This document shows positions 1-10,037 of a DNA stretch of 64,000 nucleotides, in pieces. Source of the stretch: Desulfuromonadales bacterium (GTDB lineage: Bacteria; Desulfobacterota; Desulfuromonadia; Desulfuromonadales; Geopsychrobacteraceae). The DNA lies in contig JAFGEL010000065.1 of assembly GCA_016931615.1 (NCBI GenBank), positions 1-64,000 of the forward strand, in the 5' to 3' direction. Under the pieces are notes generated by a model that was given only the letters and a program-made list of their open reading frames with translations, searched no databases and was not told the DNA's origin. The position numbers were made by a program, and so were the translations under genes. How positions within the stretch are numbered: position 1 is the stretch's first letter; every line of letters begins with the position of its first letter.

Positions 1-23
1 AAAACCGTTTGGCCTGAATTCAT
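1..23 (-). CDS. 5' end of a CDS continuing off the left edge (MNSGQTV...), presumably a thiamine biosynthesis/transport gene
   Basis: Minus-strand ATG at 23..21 with GGGAGG just upstream; lies downstream of a TPP riboswitch and terminator. Only 7 codons visible. Confidence 0.4.
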
Positions 24-24
24 T

Positions 25-52
25 GATACCTCCCGCGATAACGGAAGGTATC
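25..52 (-). promoter_or_regulatory. 11-bp hairpin sequestering the Shine-Dalgarno of the edge CDS
   Basis: Minus strand GATACCTTCCG-TTATCG-CGGGAGGTATC, one G-U wobble; SD GGGAGG lies in the 3' arm. Confidence 0.6.
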
Positions 53-170
53 TCCCCATATTGGTGGGACGAATTCAAATCGAAAACGAAACAGTTATGT
101 CAAAGAACAAATCTTGTTAACGACTTACGTCATTATCCGATTTTTTAACCGGACAGTAGTGGTTTAGCAT

Positions 171-196
171 AAAAAAAGCCGCGCAAATGGCGGCAC
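171..196 (-). terminator. Intrinsic terminator of the TPP riboswitch expression platform
   Basis: Minus strand GCCGC-catttgc-GCGGC followed by TTTTTTT. Confidence 0.65.
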
Positions 197-211
197 TCAG
201 CTGTTGACTTC

Positions 212-308
212 AGGCCGCTTCCCTACGCCGGTATCAACCGGATCAGGTTCAAAGGGTCGTTCTGCTGTTCACAGAACTCTCAGTAACAATGACGCCCCTA
301 GCGAAACT
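212..308 (-). ncRNA. TPP riboswitch (THI element)
   Basis: Minus strand contains CTAGGGGCG...CTGAGA...ACCCTTTGAACCTGATCCGGTTGATACCGGCGTAGGGAAGC, the conserved TPP aptamer core. Confidence 0.95.
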
Positions 309-443
309 ACAATACCTGATAAAATTAACAGTCTGAGATTGCTTAAGTCAACATGTAAGCGGAAACCCTGCAGCAATTGATTGATTTGTTATGTTTTGAT
401 CGCGTAGGATAGCAGCTTTGTTAACTGGCCGGAAAGGATACCC

Positions 444-764
444 ATGTCGATTTCAGACCGCTATCGTCAGCTTATCGATCAAATCGAAAATGATGTTGAT
501 CGTCTTTATGAAAACCTGCCGGATACGACCGCGAAAGCTCTGCGCCTGGTCGACATGGCTGTCGAAGAGATGCAGGATATGGCAGAATCTGTCGGTGAAA
601 TTCCGCAAATACAGCTTGAACACAAGCTTTCACCGGTGCTGTTGAAAGCTCATGAAAAGCTCGATCGGGCCAGGGTGATGCTTGAAGAGGCGGGTCATAA
701 GAACGCCGGAGGGAATATCTGGGAACTGGAACAGATGATTTATCGCCTGCTGAACGATTTGTAG
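444..764 (+). CDS. Hypothetical protein (106 aa, helical)
   Basis: ORF with upstream SD (GGAAAGG); no recognised domain. Confidence 0.7.
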   Translation: MSISDRYRQLIDQIENDVDRLYENLPDTTAKALRLVDMAVEEMQDMAESVGEIPQIQLEHKLSPVLLKAHEKLDRARVMLEEAGHKNAGGNIWELEQMIYRLLNDL

Positions 765-815
765 CGGTTGTCATTTATTCGACTATTCTTCAAGCTTCTA
801 AAAGAAAGGGCGTCT

Positions 816-1124
816 GTGGTGGATAAATTGAAAGAGCGGGAAATCAAACTGGAAATACAGATGGATGATCAGGTTGCGAGTGGACAGTATATCAATATGG
901 TGGTTGTCAATCACAATGACAGTGAATTTGTCATCGACTGTATTTATGTTCAGCCTCAGGCGCCCAAAGCCAGAGTCCAGTCAAGATTGATCACCTCTCC
1001 ACGACATGCCAAACGACTTCTCGCGGCACTGCAGAGTAATATCGAGCGTTATGAAAAGCACTTTGGAGCAATAGCTATGGTCGCAGATGAGAGCAAGTCA
1101 TTTGTTGATACCCCGATACATTAA
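816..1124 (+). CDS. DUF3467 family protein
   Basis: IQMDDQVASGQYINMVVVNHNDSEFVIDCIYVQPQAPKARVQSRLITSPRHAKRLLAALQ... pattern; GTG start at 816/819 inferred. Confidence 0.75.
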   Translation: MVDKLKEREIKLEIQMDDQVASGQYINMVVVNHNDSEFVIDCIYVQPQAPKARVQSRLITSPRHAKRLLAALQSNIERYEKHFGAIAMVADESKSFVDTPIH

Positions 1125-1788
1125 GTCGGCGCTGAGATTCGCTCCGAGCTTATTCATTGCCGCCATGGTGCTGCCGGCAGCACCGCCGGCGGTCGACGCG
1201 CAAACTCAAAGTTTAGCTGTTGACTCCTTTGATCAGGGCCTTTCAGGCTGGGATGTCCAGACATTTGAAGGAGCAACGACCTATCGCATCGTCGTTGATG
1301 AAGATGGAAATCGGGTGCTTTTTGCCGACAGTCATGCCGGCGCTTCAGGCTTGATAAAGCGGATATCAATTGATCCGCACGGGTTTCCCCTGTTGCGCTG
1401 GCGTTGGAAAATAAATGGCATTGTCACGCATGGCGATGCGCGGACTAAAGAAGGCGATGATTACGCAGCGCGAATTTATGTCGTCTTCCCTCATTGGATC
1501 AAACCGCTTACCCGGACCATCAATTATATTTGGGCCAATCAATTGCCCACCGGTGAAGCGGTGCCCAACCCGTATTTTTCCCGGGCGATGATGCTGGCCG
1601 TCGAATCGGGGAATGCAAAAGCCGGTCAGTGGATCAATGAGGAACGCAATATCGTCGATGACTTTCGTCGGCTGTTTGGTGAAGACCCCCCACAGGTTGG
1701 AGGGGTCGCCATTATGACGGATACAGACAATACCGGCAGCAGCGCTCAAGCCTGGTACGATGATCTGGCGTTTTTCTCGCCGCAGTGA
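1087..1788 (+). CDS. DUF3047 domain-containing secreted protein
   Basis: Signal-peptide-like N terminus; RWRWKINGIVTHGDARTKEGDDYAARIYVVF and WYDDLAFF motifs. Confidence 0.8.
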   Translation: MRASHLLIPRYIKSALRFAPSLFIAAMVLPAAPPAVDAQTQSLAVDSFDQGLSGWDVQTFEGATTYRIVVDEDGNRVLFADSHAGASGLIKRISIDPHGFPLLRWRWKINGIVTHGDARTKEGDDYAARIYVVFPHWIKPLTRTINYIWANQLPTGEAVPNPYFSRAMMLAVESGNAKAGQWINEERNIVDDFRRLFGEDPPQVGGVAIMTDTDNTGSSAQAWYDDLAFFSPQ

Positions 1789-1805
1789 CCTCCTTGGCCC
1801 GACTT

Positions 1806-2855
1806 TTACCTGGCGGCCAATTTATCAGCAGCGCGTTTCAGCATTTCGGCCGTGGTGGACCAGTCGACACATTTGTCGGTGACCGAAACGCCGTATTTGA
1901 GCTGGCTGAGATCCTCAGGAATCGGCTGATTCCCGGCATTGAGGTTGCTTTCAATCATGACTCCGGTAATTGAACCCGGGTTTTCCCTCAACTGATCGAT
2001 GACATTGTCCAGAACCTCTCTCTGGAGGTTGTGATCTTTGCGTGAGTTTGCGTGACTGCAGTCGACCATGATCGCTGATGGCAAACTGCGTTCTTTGAGC
2101 TGTTCTGCCGTGCGGCGAATATCTTCCGGATAATAGTTGGGAGCGTCGTTTCCACCACGCAGGACGATGTGGACATCCGGATTGCCGGTCGTCTTGATAA
2201 TCGATGTGCGTCCCTCATAGTTAATTCCGAGGAAACTGTGTGGACGGCAGGCTGCGGCCATGGCATCCAGGGCAATCTGCAGACCGCCGTCAGTACCATT
2301 TTTGAAGCCGACAGGAAAAGACAGTCCACTCGACATTTCTCTGTGGGTCTGCGATTCCGTCGTTCTGGCCCCGATTGCTCCCCAACTGATCGTGTCCGCA
2401 AGGTATTGGGGAGTAATCGGATCGAGCATTTCACTGGCGATCGGTAGCTGCAGGTCGGTAATTGAGCAGAATAAGTGCCGGGCAATTCCCAGTCCTTTGG
2501 ATATGCGGTGGGTTTTATCCAGATCCGGATCATTAATGATCCCTTTCCAGCCGACGGTTGTGCGCGGTTTCTCAAAATAAACCCGCATGATGACAAATAT
2601 CTGCTCGTGAATTTCCCGGGCCAGTTGGGACAGGCGCTGGGCATATTCAAGCGCGGCCTTCTCATCATGGATTGAGCAGGGGCCGACGATCGCCATCAAG
2701 CGCGGGTCTTTTCCCTGAAGAATGTTCTTGATGGTGTTGCGGCTGTTGTTGACGAATGTCGCTCCCTGCTCTGAAAGGGGGAATACCTGTTTCAAGTGAA
2801 ATGGTGAAATAATCGGTTCGACGTGCGTCACTTTTAAGTTGTTGGTTTCAACCAT
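1806..2855 (-). CDS. aroF: 3-deoxy-7-phosphoheptulonate synthase, class I
   Basis: GPCSIHDEKAALEYA, RVYFEKPRTTVGWKG, GARTTESQTHREMSSGLSFPVGFKNGTDG motifs. Confidence 0.95.
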   Translation of the reverse strand: MVETNNLKVTHVEPIISPFHLKQVFPLSEQGATFVNNSRNTIKNILQGKDPRLMAIVGPCSIHDEKAALEYAQRLSQLAREIHEQIFVIMRVYFEKPRTTVGWKGIINDPDLDKTHRISKGLGIARHLFCSITDLQLPIASEMLDPITPQYLADTISWGAIGARTTESQTHREMSSGLSFPVGFKNGTDGGLQIALDAMAAACRPHSFLGINYEGRTSIIKTTGNPDVHIVLRGGNDAPNYYPEDIRRTAEQLKERSLPSAIMVDCSHANSRKDHNLQREVLDNVIDQLRENPGSITGVMIESNLNAGNQPIPEDLSQLKYGVSVTDKCVDWSTTAEMLKRAADKLAAR

Positions 2856-2979
2856 GCTGTTTTTTCTCCTGCATATCGTCGACAGACAACGATAAGGGCA
2901 TTGTGTCAGTTAAATTTATGGCGGCAATTTAACGGTTTTTGCCGGTGAAGTCAAAGCGTGCTATGGTTGCGCGTTTGAT

Positions 2980-3007
2980 TTGACAGGGTTATAACTTTCA
3001 TTATAAA
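2980..3007 (+). promoter_or_regulatory. Sigma-70 promoter for the yggT-divIVA operon
   Basis: TTGACA-N16-TATAAA. Confidence 0.6.
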
Positions 3008-3057
3008 AACGCTCAATTAAAGAGTTATTTATATTCTCATTGAAAGGTTTTCCAGCT

Positions 3058-3342
3058 ATGAGTGTGTTGATTCTTGCCGTTGCCAGAATTCTGGACCTGG
3101 CATTCAATATCTATATTTTCATCGTTATCGCCAGGGCTCTGATCTCATGGGTGAACCCCGATCCCTATAATCCGATCGTACGTTTTCTTCATAATGCGAC
3201 AGATCCGGCTCTTTATCGCTTAAGACGTCTGATACCGTTTCTGCAGGCAGGAGCTTTTGACTTTTCTCCGATAGCTCTGCTCATCCTGTTGTCGGTTGTC
3301 CAGCAGGTTGTGGTGTCTTTTCTTTATCAACTCGCTCATTAA
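3058..3342 (+). CDS. YggT family membrane protein
   Basis: SVLILAVARILDLAFNIYIFIVIARALISWVNPDPYNPIVRFL. Confidence 0.9.
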   Translation: MSVLILAVARILDLAFNIYIFIVIARALISWVNPDPYNPIVRFLHNATDPALYRLRRLIPFLQAGAFDFSPIALLILLSVVQQVVVSFLYQLAH

Positions 3343-3362
3343 GGCCGTCAGGACAAAACGCT

Positions 3363-3893
3363 ATGCGGATCACACCGATAGAAATTCAGCAACATCAGTT
3401 CAAGACCCGACTCATGGGCTACGACACCTCGGCTGTTGATCATTTTCTTGAAATGCTGGCTGACGAACTGGAAAGGCTTCACAAACAGAACAATGAGTTG
3501 AAAGAATCCCTCGCGCGAACCCGATCGTCTCTGGATCAGATGCGGGAGCGGGAAAAGGCTCTTCAGCAGACGCTGATGACGGCCCAGCAGGTGACTGAGG
3601 AGTTGAAGGAAAATGCCCGCAAGGAGGCTGAGCTGGTTGTTGCTGACGCCCATCTTGAAGGAGAACGGGTCATTCGGGATGCCCATGAAAGAAGGCTTCA
3701 GTTGATCAGTCAGATTCAAGAAATGAAGCGTCAGAAACTGTCGTTTGAGGGTGGCTTACGGGCTCTCATCGACAATCATCTCAAGTTGCTCGATATGGAT
3801 AGTCTGTTGCTTGAAGAAGATTCTTCTGCTGCCCAGTTACCAGAACCTTTGATCAGTGATGATGATATTGATGAGCAGGTGGATTTTCCCTGA
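3363..3893 (+). CDS. DivIVA domain-containing protein
   Basis: RITPIEIQQHQFKTRLMGYDTSAVDHFLEMLADELERL followed by coiled coil. Confidence 0.9.
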   Translation: MRITPIEIQQHQFKTRLMGYDTSAVDHFLEMLADELERLHKQNNELKESLARTRSSLDQMREREKALQQTLMTAQQVTEELKENARKEAELVVADAHLEGERVIRDAHERRLQLISQIQEMKRQKLSFEGGLRALIDNHLKLLDMDSLLLEEDSSAAQLPEPLISDDDIDEQVDFP

Positions 3894-4195
3894 TGCTTTC
3901 CTGTCTGGACGATTCCCCGCAAGGCGTCATCATCAGGCTTAAAGTCCAACCGCGTGCGAGTAAAAACCAGGTTGTCGGTCTCCATGGAGATGATCTGAAA
4001 ATCAAGCTGACTGCTCCGCCGGTTGATGGTGCAGCCAATCAGTATTGTTGCGCCTTCCTGGCTAAACTGTTCGGGGTCGCCAAATCTCATGTCAACATTG
4101 TCAGTGGAGAACATGCGCGGAGTAAAAAAGTCCGCATTGACCATATGGATTCTTCATGCGCCGAGAAAATCCTCAGGACAGTTCTGCACAGTTAA
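3893..4195 (+). CDS. DUF167 (YggU) family protein
   Basis: VQPRASKNQVVGLHGDDLKIKLTAPPVDGAAN motif. Confidence 0.9.
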   Translation: MLSCLDDSPQGVIIRLKVQPRASKNQVVGLHGDDLKIKLTAPPVDGAANQYCCAFLAKLFGVAKSHVNIVSGEHARSKKVRIDHMDSSCAEKILRTVLHS

Positions 4196-4273
4196 ATACG
4201 CCCTTGACAGGAAATCGGCAAGCCATTTATGATCCTAGGTTGTTTGATCAATAAATTCTGGAGGTGATGCATT

Positions 4274-4528
4274 ATGCCGTTGTACGAATACCAATGTGAA
4301 GACTGTGGCCGGCGTTTTGAAGTGAGACAGAAATTTTCCGATGCGCCGGTCAGTGAGTGTGTCCAATGTGGTGGCCGTGCCAGAAAAATGGTTTCTCGTG
4401 GAGCCTTTACCCTTAAGGGTGGGGGCTGGTATGATCAGGGCTACTCACAAGCCGCAAGCTGTTCAGCCGCGTCATCCGGCAGTGAAGCCTGTGCCTCCTG
4501 CCCTGCTGCGAAGGCAGCGAACGGCTGA
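4274..4528 (+). CDS. FmdB family zinc ribbon protein
   Basis: MPLYEYQCEDCGRRFEVRQKFSDAPVSECVQCGG. Confidence 0.92.
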   Translation: MPLYEYQCEDCGRRFEVRQKFSDAPVSECVQCGGRARKMVSRGAFTLKGGGWYDQGYSQAASCSAASSGSEACASCPAAKAANG

Positions 4529-4551
4529 CCTCAATTTAAAACTGTGTCTTC

Positions 4552-4586
4552 GATCCCCGACAGGAACTCTGTCGGGGATTTTTTTT
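4552..4586 (+). terminator. Intrinsic terminator
   Basis: ATCCCCGACAGgaactCTGTCGGGGAT followed by a T tract. Confidence 0.9.
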
Positions 4587-4609
4587 GTTTTTTTCCGCTG
4601 ACCCTTTGC

Positions 4610-4638
4610 TTTACAAAGGCCTGTTGCTCTCGTATAGT
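4610..4638 (+). promoter_or_regulatory. Sigma-70 promoter for the folD-met-gcv operon
   Basis: TTTACA-N17-TATAGT. Confidence 0.55.
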
Positions 4639-4713
4639 CAGACCTTGGCAAGCGGCCAACGTAGGCGATAAACAACCACCTAAAACTGTTGCAACATATA
4701 GAGGAGGATTCAA

Positions 4714-5565
4714 GTGGCAGAGCTTATTGACGGGAAAGCCATCGCTGCGGAGTTGCGTCAGGAAATCGCAGCGGATACCCAATCTCTGGTCAGTAAAGGG
4801 GTCACTCCCGGATTGGCTGTAGTCCTTGTCGGCGAGGATCCGGCCAGTCGGGTTTATGTCTCGATGAAGGAAAAAGCTTGTGCCGCCGCGGGGATTTTTT
4901 CCGACGAACACAAACTTGCGGCAGACACCAGTGAGCAGGATCTTCTGGCACTGATAGCCCAATTGAATGCTGATGAGCGTATTGACGGGATCCTTGTGCA
5001 ACTGCCCCTGCCGGACCACATTGATGAGTCAAAAGTATTAGAGGCTATTTCACCGGACAAAGATGTTGACGGTTTTCATCCCTATAATGTCGGTCGACTG
5101 GTCACCGGGAATCCTCTTTTCCAACCCTGTACACCTTTCGGCGTGATGAAAATGCTGGAACGTACCGGGGTCGAATTGAAAGGCAAAGAGGTTGTGGTCG
5201 TTGGCCGCTCGAACATTGTCGGCAAGCCCGTTGCCCTCATGTGCTTAGCCGAGCACGCGACAGTGACGATCTGCCATTCACGAACCCGGGAACTGGACAA
5301 AAAAGTCGCAGCAGCCGATGTTGTTATTGCTGCCGTCGGACGACCGGAAATGATCAAGGGTGATTGGATCAAGCCGGGTGCAGTGGTTATCGATGTGGGG
5401 GTGAACCGTGTCGGGGATAAAAAACTGGTCGGCGATGTCGAGTTTGATGCGGCCTGTCGAAATGCCGCAGCGATCACTCCAGTTCCGGGAGGGGTCGGAC
5501 CGATGACCATCACCATGCTGCTTTATAATACGCTGGTCAGTGCCAAGCGCAGGTCCGAGCGATAG
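4714..5565 (+). CDS. folD: Bifunctional methylene-THF dehydrogenase/methenyl-THF cyclohydrolase
   Basis: [61 protein letters not shown] motifs; GTG start with GAGGAGG SD. Confidence 0.97.
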   Translation: MAELIDGKAIAAELRQEIAADTQSLVSKGVTPGLAVVLVGEDPASRVYVSMKEKACAAAGIFSDEHKLAADTSEQDLLALIAQLNADERIDGILVQLPLPDHIDESKVLEAISPDKDVDGFHPYNVGRLVTGNPLFQPCTPFGVMKMLERTGVELKGKEVVVVGRSNIVGKPVALMCLAEHATVTICHSRTRELDKKVAAADVVIAAVGRPEMIKGDWIKPGAVVIDVGVNRVGDKKLVGDVEFDAACRNAAAITPVPGGVGPMTITMLLYNTLVSAKRRSER

Positions 5566-5574
5566 TCATTCTCG

Positions 5575-6243
5575 ATGATTATCAGTTCCCCAAAAAAGAG
5601 AGCCTCTCTTGAGGCCCTGATGAAAGACTATCAGGCGGTATTTCTGGTTGGTTGCGGTTCCTGTGCGACGGTCTGCAAGGTCGGTGGGGAAGAAGAGGTT
5701 TTTGCCACTCAGGAGTGGCTTGAAGAATGTGGTCATGAAGTGACCGGCAGTATGATTCTTGATGAGGCCTGTCATATCATGCGTGCCGCACGTGAAATCA
5801 GGCGCTTTCGTGATCAGATTGCCGATGCCGATGTGTTGCTGGTGTTGTCATGCGGTGCGGGCGCCCAATCGATTTCTGATTGTACGGATAAACCGGTTTT
5901 GACCGGGGTTGACCCGCTATTTCTCGGCAATGTACGGCGCTTTGGTCAATACGAGGAAAAATGTTCGCTGTGCGGCGACTGCATTCTCAATGAGACGGCC
6001 GGTATCTGCCCGGTAACCACCTGTGCCAAGGGTTTGCTGAATGGTCCCTGTGGGGGGATGGAAGATGGCTATTGTGAGGTCGATCGACAACAGCAATGTG
6101 CCTGGGTAAGAATTTACCAGCGCCTTGAAAAACAGCAGCGGGGAGTTTTCAGCCGGGTTGTAGAGCCAAAGGACTGGAGCCGTAAGTTTAAACCGGGGAA
6201 ACATTTTATCGACAGATGTTCAGGTAAAAATTCAGACTTATGA
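5575..6243 (+). CDS. metV: Methylenetetrahydrofolate reductase C-terminal domain protein (MetV-like)
   Basis: Cys-rich CSLCGDCILNETAGICPVTTCAKGLLNGPCGG motif; adjacent to metF. Confidence 0.85.
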   Translation: MIISSPKKRASLEALMKDYQAVFLVGCGSCATVCKVGGEEEVFATQEWLEECGHEVTGSMILDEACHIMRAAREIRRFRDQIADADVLLVLSCGAGAQSISDCTDKPVLTGVDPLFLGNVRRFGQYEEKCSLCGDCILNETAGICPVTTCAKGLLNGPCGGMEDGYCEVDRQQQCAWVRIYQRLEKQQRGVFSRVVEPKDWSRKFKPGKHFIDRCSGKNSDL

Positions 6244-7097
6244 GCGGTCTAGCTGAAAAACTCAAGGCCGGTCGGTTTGTCATAACTGCAGAGGTCGCTC
6301 CCCCCAAGGGAGGAGATGTTGCACCGGCGCTCAAAACGGCTGAAAAACTTAAACATGTTGACGCCATTAATGTCACGGACAATCAGGGGGCGTGCATGCG
6401 TATGTCTCCTGTTGCTGTAGCGCGCTGTCTTGTGGAAGAGGGTTTTGAGCCGATTCTGCAACTGACCTGCCGTGATCGCAACCGTATGGCGTTACAGTCG
6501 GAGCTGCTCGGGGCCGCCGCTTTGGGAATTAAAAATCTCCTGGTATTGACTGGAGATCATCCGCGTTTTGGTGACCACAAAGCTTCCCGGCCGGTATTTG
6601 ACCTGGATTCGATCCAATTGTTGCAGGGCATAAGGAAACTTGAGAGCGGTTTCGACATGGCCGGCAATGCCCTGATTTCGTCTCCCGGTTTTTTTGTCGG
6701 AACTGCAGCTGCTCCGGCTGCCGAGCCACAGGATCTCGTCCTGCAGAAAATTCGCAAGAAAATAGCTGCCGGGACTGACTTTTTTCAAACCCAGGCGGTT
6801 TTCAGTCGCACCCAGGTCGCTGCATTCAGTACTGCCGTCAGAGCCGAAAAGATTCCGGTGGTCCTTGGTGTCGTGCTGTTGAAGAGTCTGCGCATGGCCG
6901 AGTTTCTCAATGATCAAATTCCTGGTGTACAGGTGCCTCAGGATTTGCTAAAACGCCTAGATGACGCAGACGATTCCCTTGCCGAGGGGGTGAAGATTGC
7001 GCGTGAAATGGTCACTTGGGCTCGGGATCTGTGTCAGGGTGTTCATTTGATGACGTTTGGCCGGGAAGATCTGATTCCGCAGATTATGACCGAATAG
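6240..7097 (+). CDS. metF: Methylenetetrahydrofolate reductase
   Basis: FVITAEVAPPKGGD, LQLTCRDRNRMALQSELLGAAALGIKNLLVLTGDHP. Confidence 0.92.
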   Translation: MSGLAEKLKAGRFVITAEVAPPKGGDVAPALKTAEKLKHVDAINVTDNQGACMRMSPVAVARCLVEEGFEPILQLTCRDRNRMALQSELLGAAALGIKNLLVLTGDHPRFGDHKASRPVFDLDSIQLLQGIRKLESGFDMAGNALISSPGFFVGTAAAPAAEPQDLVLQKIRKKIAAGTDFFQTQAVFSRTQVAAFSTAVRAEKIPVVLGVVLLKSLRMAEFLNDQIPGVQVPQDLLKRLDDADDSLAEGVKIAREMVTWARDLCQGVHLMTFGREDLIPQIMTE

Positions 7098-7120
7098 TTG
7101 CTCTTTTCAGGAGGTCCGAG

Positions 7121-8206
7121 ATGAGAAAAACCCCTTTAAACCAGTTGCACAGGGATTTAGGTGCGCGCATGGTTGAGTTTGGCGGCTGGGATATGCCGGT
7201 TCAATATTCTGGAGTCATCAATGAGCATCTGGCTGTTCGCAACGCTGCCGGCCTGTTTGATGTGTCGCACATGGGAGAGATTGAAGTTTCAGGGCCCCAG
7301 GCTTTTGAATTTTTGCAGTACGCCACAACGAATGACGTTTCCAAGCTCATTGATGGCCAGGTTCAATACACCGCCCTCTGTTATGAAAGTGGCGGCGTTG
7401 TCGATGATCTGACCCTCTATCGTTTTTCTGCAGACCGCTATCTGCTCTGCGTCAATGCAGCCAATACCGATAAGGATTTTGCCTGGCTGCAGGGCCTCCA
7501 TCGGGACAGCTCATTTGCCGATCTGACTCTGGTGAATCGCAGTGACGATTACGCCCAGTTAGCCCTGCAAGGGCCCCAGGCTGCAGCTATCCTGAATAAA
7601 TTGACGGATGTCGATCTGAGTGCGTTGAAGTATTATCATTTTGCCATTGGTCCGGTGGCGGGAATCGAGATGATTATCTCGCGTACCGGCTATACGGGCG
7701 AAGATGGTTTTGAGCTTTATTGCTCTGCGGCAGATGGCCCAGCCCTGTGGCAGCAGTTGCTCGCGGCCGGGGCTCCTCTGGGGCTGATTCCTATAGGGCT
7801 GGGGGCGCGAGATACCTTGCGGCTTGAAAAGGGGTATGCTCTCTACGGGCACGAAATCACGGCTGATATCATGCCGCTTGAAGCCCGTCTGGCCTGGATA
7901 ACCAAATTGAATAAAGGGCCATTTGTCGGTCGTGAAGCGATGCTCAACGCCAAACAAGCCGGTCTCCCGCGTCAGCTGGTTGCGGTCAAATTAGCGGCGG
8001 CCGGCGTGCCCCGAGAAGGGTATCCGGTTTTTTGTGACGGTAAAGAAGTGGGTTATGTTGCCAGTGGTACGATGTCTCCGAGCCTGAAACAGGGCATTGC
8101 CTTGGCTTTGATCGACTCTGCGGTCGCTGCAAGTGATGCCCAATTGGAAATAGCGATTCGTCAACGGCATGTTCCGGCTGATAGGGCCGCATTGCCTTTT
8201 GTCTAA
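7121..8206 (+). CDS. gcvT: Glycine cleavage system T protein (aminomethyltransferase)
   Basis: RKTPLNQLHRDLGARMVEFGGWDMPVQY; SD AGGAGG before ATG at 7121. Confidence 0.97.
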   Translation: MRKTPLNQLHRDLGARMVEFGGWDMPVQYSGVINEHLAVRNAAGLFDVSHMGEIEVSGPQAFEFLQYATTNDVSKLIDGQVQYTALCYESGGVVDDLTLYRFSADRYLLCVNAANTDKDFAWLQGLHRDSSFADLTLVNRSDDYAQLALQGPQAAAILNKLTDVDLSALKYYHFAIGPVAGIEMIISRTGYTGEDGFELYCSAADGPALWQQLLAAGAPLGLIPIGLGARDTLRLEKGYALYGHEITADIMPLEARLAWITKLNKGPFVGREAMLNAKQAGLPRQLVAVKLAAAGVPREGYPVFCDGKEVGYVASGTMSPSLKQGIALALIDSAVAASDAQLEIAIRQRHVPADRAALPFV

Positions 8207-8248
8207 ATCTGACTTGTGTCAAACCCTGACTATTGAGGAGGAATAACG

Positions 8249-8632
8249 ATGGATTTTCCTGAAGAATTAAAATACACCGAAGAGCATGAGTGGGTGCTTG
8301 TTGAAGATGATGTGGCAACCATCGGTATTACCGATTTTGCCCAGGAGCAATTGGGGGACGTGGTTTTTGTCGAGCTCCCTGAAGTCGGCGACCGTTTTGA
8401 TGTCGGTAAGTCTTTTGGTGTTGTCGAATCGGTCAAAGCGGTTTCCGATGTCTATGCGCCGGTCAGCGGTGAAGTTGTCGAAATTAACGAAGAACTGCCG
8501 GATGAACCGGAGATTCTGAACAACTCACCCTATGAAGACGGTTGGATGGTGAAAATCAGACTCGCCGATGCGGCTGAGCTGGACGATTTGATGGATGCGG
8601 CAGCTTACCAGGAGTTTGTCGAGAAAGATTGA
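8249..8632 (+). CDS. gcvH: Glycine cleavage system H protein
   Basis: [40 protein letters not shown]...[15 protein letters not shown] lipoylation motif. Confidence 0.98.
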   Translation: MDFPEELKYTEEHEWVLVEDDVATIGITDFAQEQLGDVVFVELPEVGDRFDVGKSFGVVESVKAVSDVYAPVSGEVVEINEELPDEPEILNNSPYEDGWMVKIRLADAAELDDLMDAAAYQEFVEKD

Positions 8633-8687
8633 CGTATTATCAGTCAGTTAACGATATATTGCTACATTTGACATGAAGGAAGAGACT

Positions 8688-10037
8688 ATGCGCTATCTGC
8701 CTCATACTGACGTAGAAGTGCAGCAGATGCTCGAGCGTATCGGCGTATCGAGTATGGAAGATTTGTTTTCCGGTGTCCCGGAGAACTGTCGGCTGCAAAA
8801 GCCACTGGACTTGCCTGCGGCACTCTCCGAAGCGGAAGTGATGGCCCAGTTGAGATCTCTGGCCGAGAAAAATAGTGGGATTTCTGACTGGGATGCCTTT
8901 CTGGGAGGAGGGGCTTATAACCATTTTATTCCTGCAGTGGTTGATCAGCTGGTCAGCCGCAGTGAATTCTATACGGCCTATACTCCTTATCAGCCGGAGA
9001 TCAGCCAGGGAACCTTGCAGGCGATATTTGAGTTTCAGACCATGATCTGTCAGTTGACTGCTATGGATGTCGCCAACGCTTCCATGTACGACGGTGCCTC
9101 TGCCTGTGCGGAGGCTGTTCTGCTGACGATCAGGGCCGCTAAGAAACGCCGCAAGGTTCTGCTTTCAGAAGCGCTTCATCCGCAATACCGTGAAACTGTT
9201 GCGACCTATTGTCGTTATCTCGACGTTGACCTGGTGACGGTTCCTTTTGAGAACGGGGTCACGGACCTGTCTGCTCTGCAGTCTGGACTGGATGATCAGG
9301 TGGCTTCTGTGGTTGTTGGCTATCCCAATTATTTCGGTCAGGTCGAAGATCTTGCCGCAATCTCTGAAATGACTCAGAACGCCGGAGCCAGAGTTATCGC
9401 TGCGGTTGCAGAACCCCTGTCCCTGGCGTTGTTTAAAGCTCCCGGCGAACTGGGGGCGGATGTGGTTGTCGGTGAAGGTCAGAGCTTCGGCATACCGGTG
9501 TCCTATGGTGGGCCAGGTCTGGGTTTTTTCGCCGTCAAGAAAAAGGACATGCGAGTTCTGCCGGGGCGTCTCGTCGGTGAAACGGTTGATCAGGACGGTA
9601 AGCGGGGATTCGTTTTGACCCTGGCGACTCGTGAGCAGCATATTCGCCGTGAAAAAGCGACTTCTAATATCTGCTCGAACCAGGGAATGTGCACACTGAT
9701 GGTCGGGATCTACCTGGCTTTGCACGGTAAACAGGGGTTGCGGCAACTGGCTGAGATGAATTATGCCAAGGCGGCTTACGCCAGGGATCAGATCGCTGGT
9801 CTTGAAGGTTACGAGATCGCCTTTTCCGGTGAGGTTTTCAACGAGTTCGTCGTCAATTGTCCGGAGCCTGTCGCTGACATCAAGGCCCGTTTGGAGCAGC
9901 AGGGAATTCTTGCGGGAATTGCTTTAGGGCGTGATTACCCAACCCTGAAGCAGGGCTTGCTGGTCTGCGTCACGGAGCAGAACAGTCGCGAACAGATTGA
10001 TCGCCTGGTTTCCGCATTGGCTGGAGGTGAGCTATGA
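8688..10037 (+). CDS. gcvPA: Glycine dehydrogenase (decarboxylating) subunit 1
   Basis: [64 protein letters not shown]. Confidence 0.97.
   Translation: MRYLPHTDVEVQQMLERIGVSSMEDLFSGVPENCRLQKPLDLPAALSEAEVMAQLRSLAEKNSGISDWDAFLGGGAYNHFIPAVVDQLVSRSEFYTAYTPYQPEISQGTLQAIFEFQTMICQLTAMDVANASMYDGASACAEAVLLTIRAAKKRRKVLLSEALHPQYRETVATYCRYLDVDLVTVPFENGVTDLSALQSGLDDQVASVVVGYPNYFGQVEDLAAISEMTQNAGARVIAAVAEPLSLALFKAPGELGADVVVGEGQSFGIPVSYGGPGLGFFAVKKKDMRVLPGRLVGETVDQDGKRGFVLTLATREQHIRREKATSNICSNQGMCTLMVGIYLALHGKQGLRQLAEMNYAKAAYARDQIAGLEGYEIAFSGEVFNEFVVNCPEPVADIKARLEQQGILAGIALGRDYPTLKQGLLVCVTEQNSREQIDRLVSALAGGEL

Noticed and set aside
4531-5019. 162-aa minus-strand ORF across the folD terminator and promoter
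   Set aside because: Antisense to folD and covers a strong terminator; composition is not protein-like.
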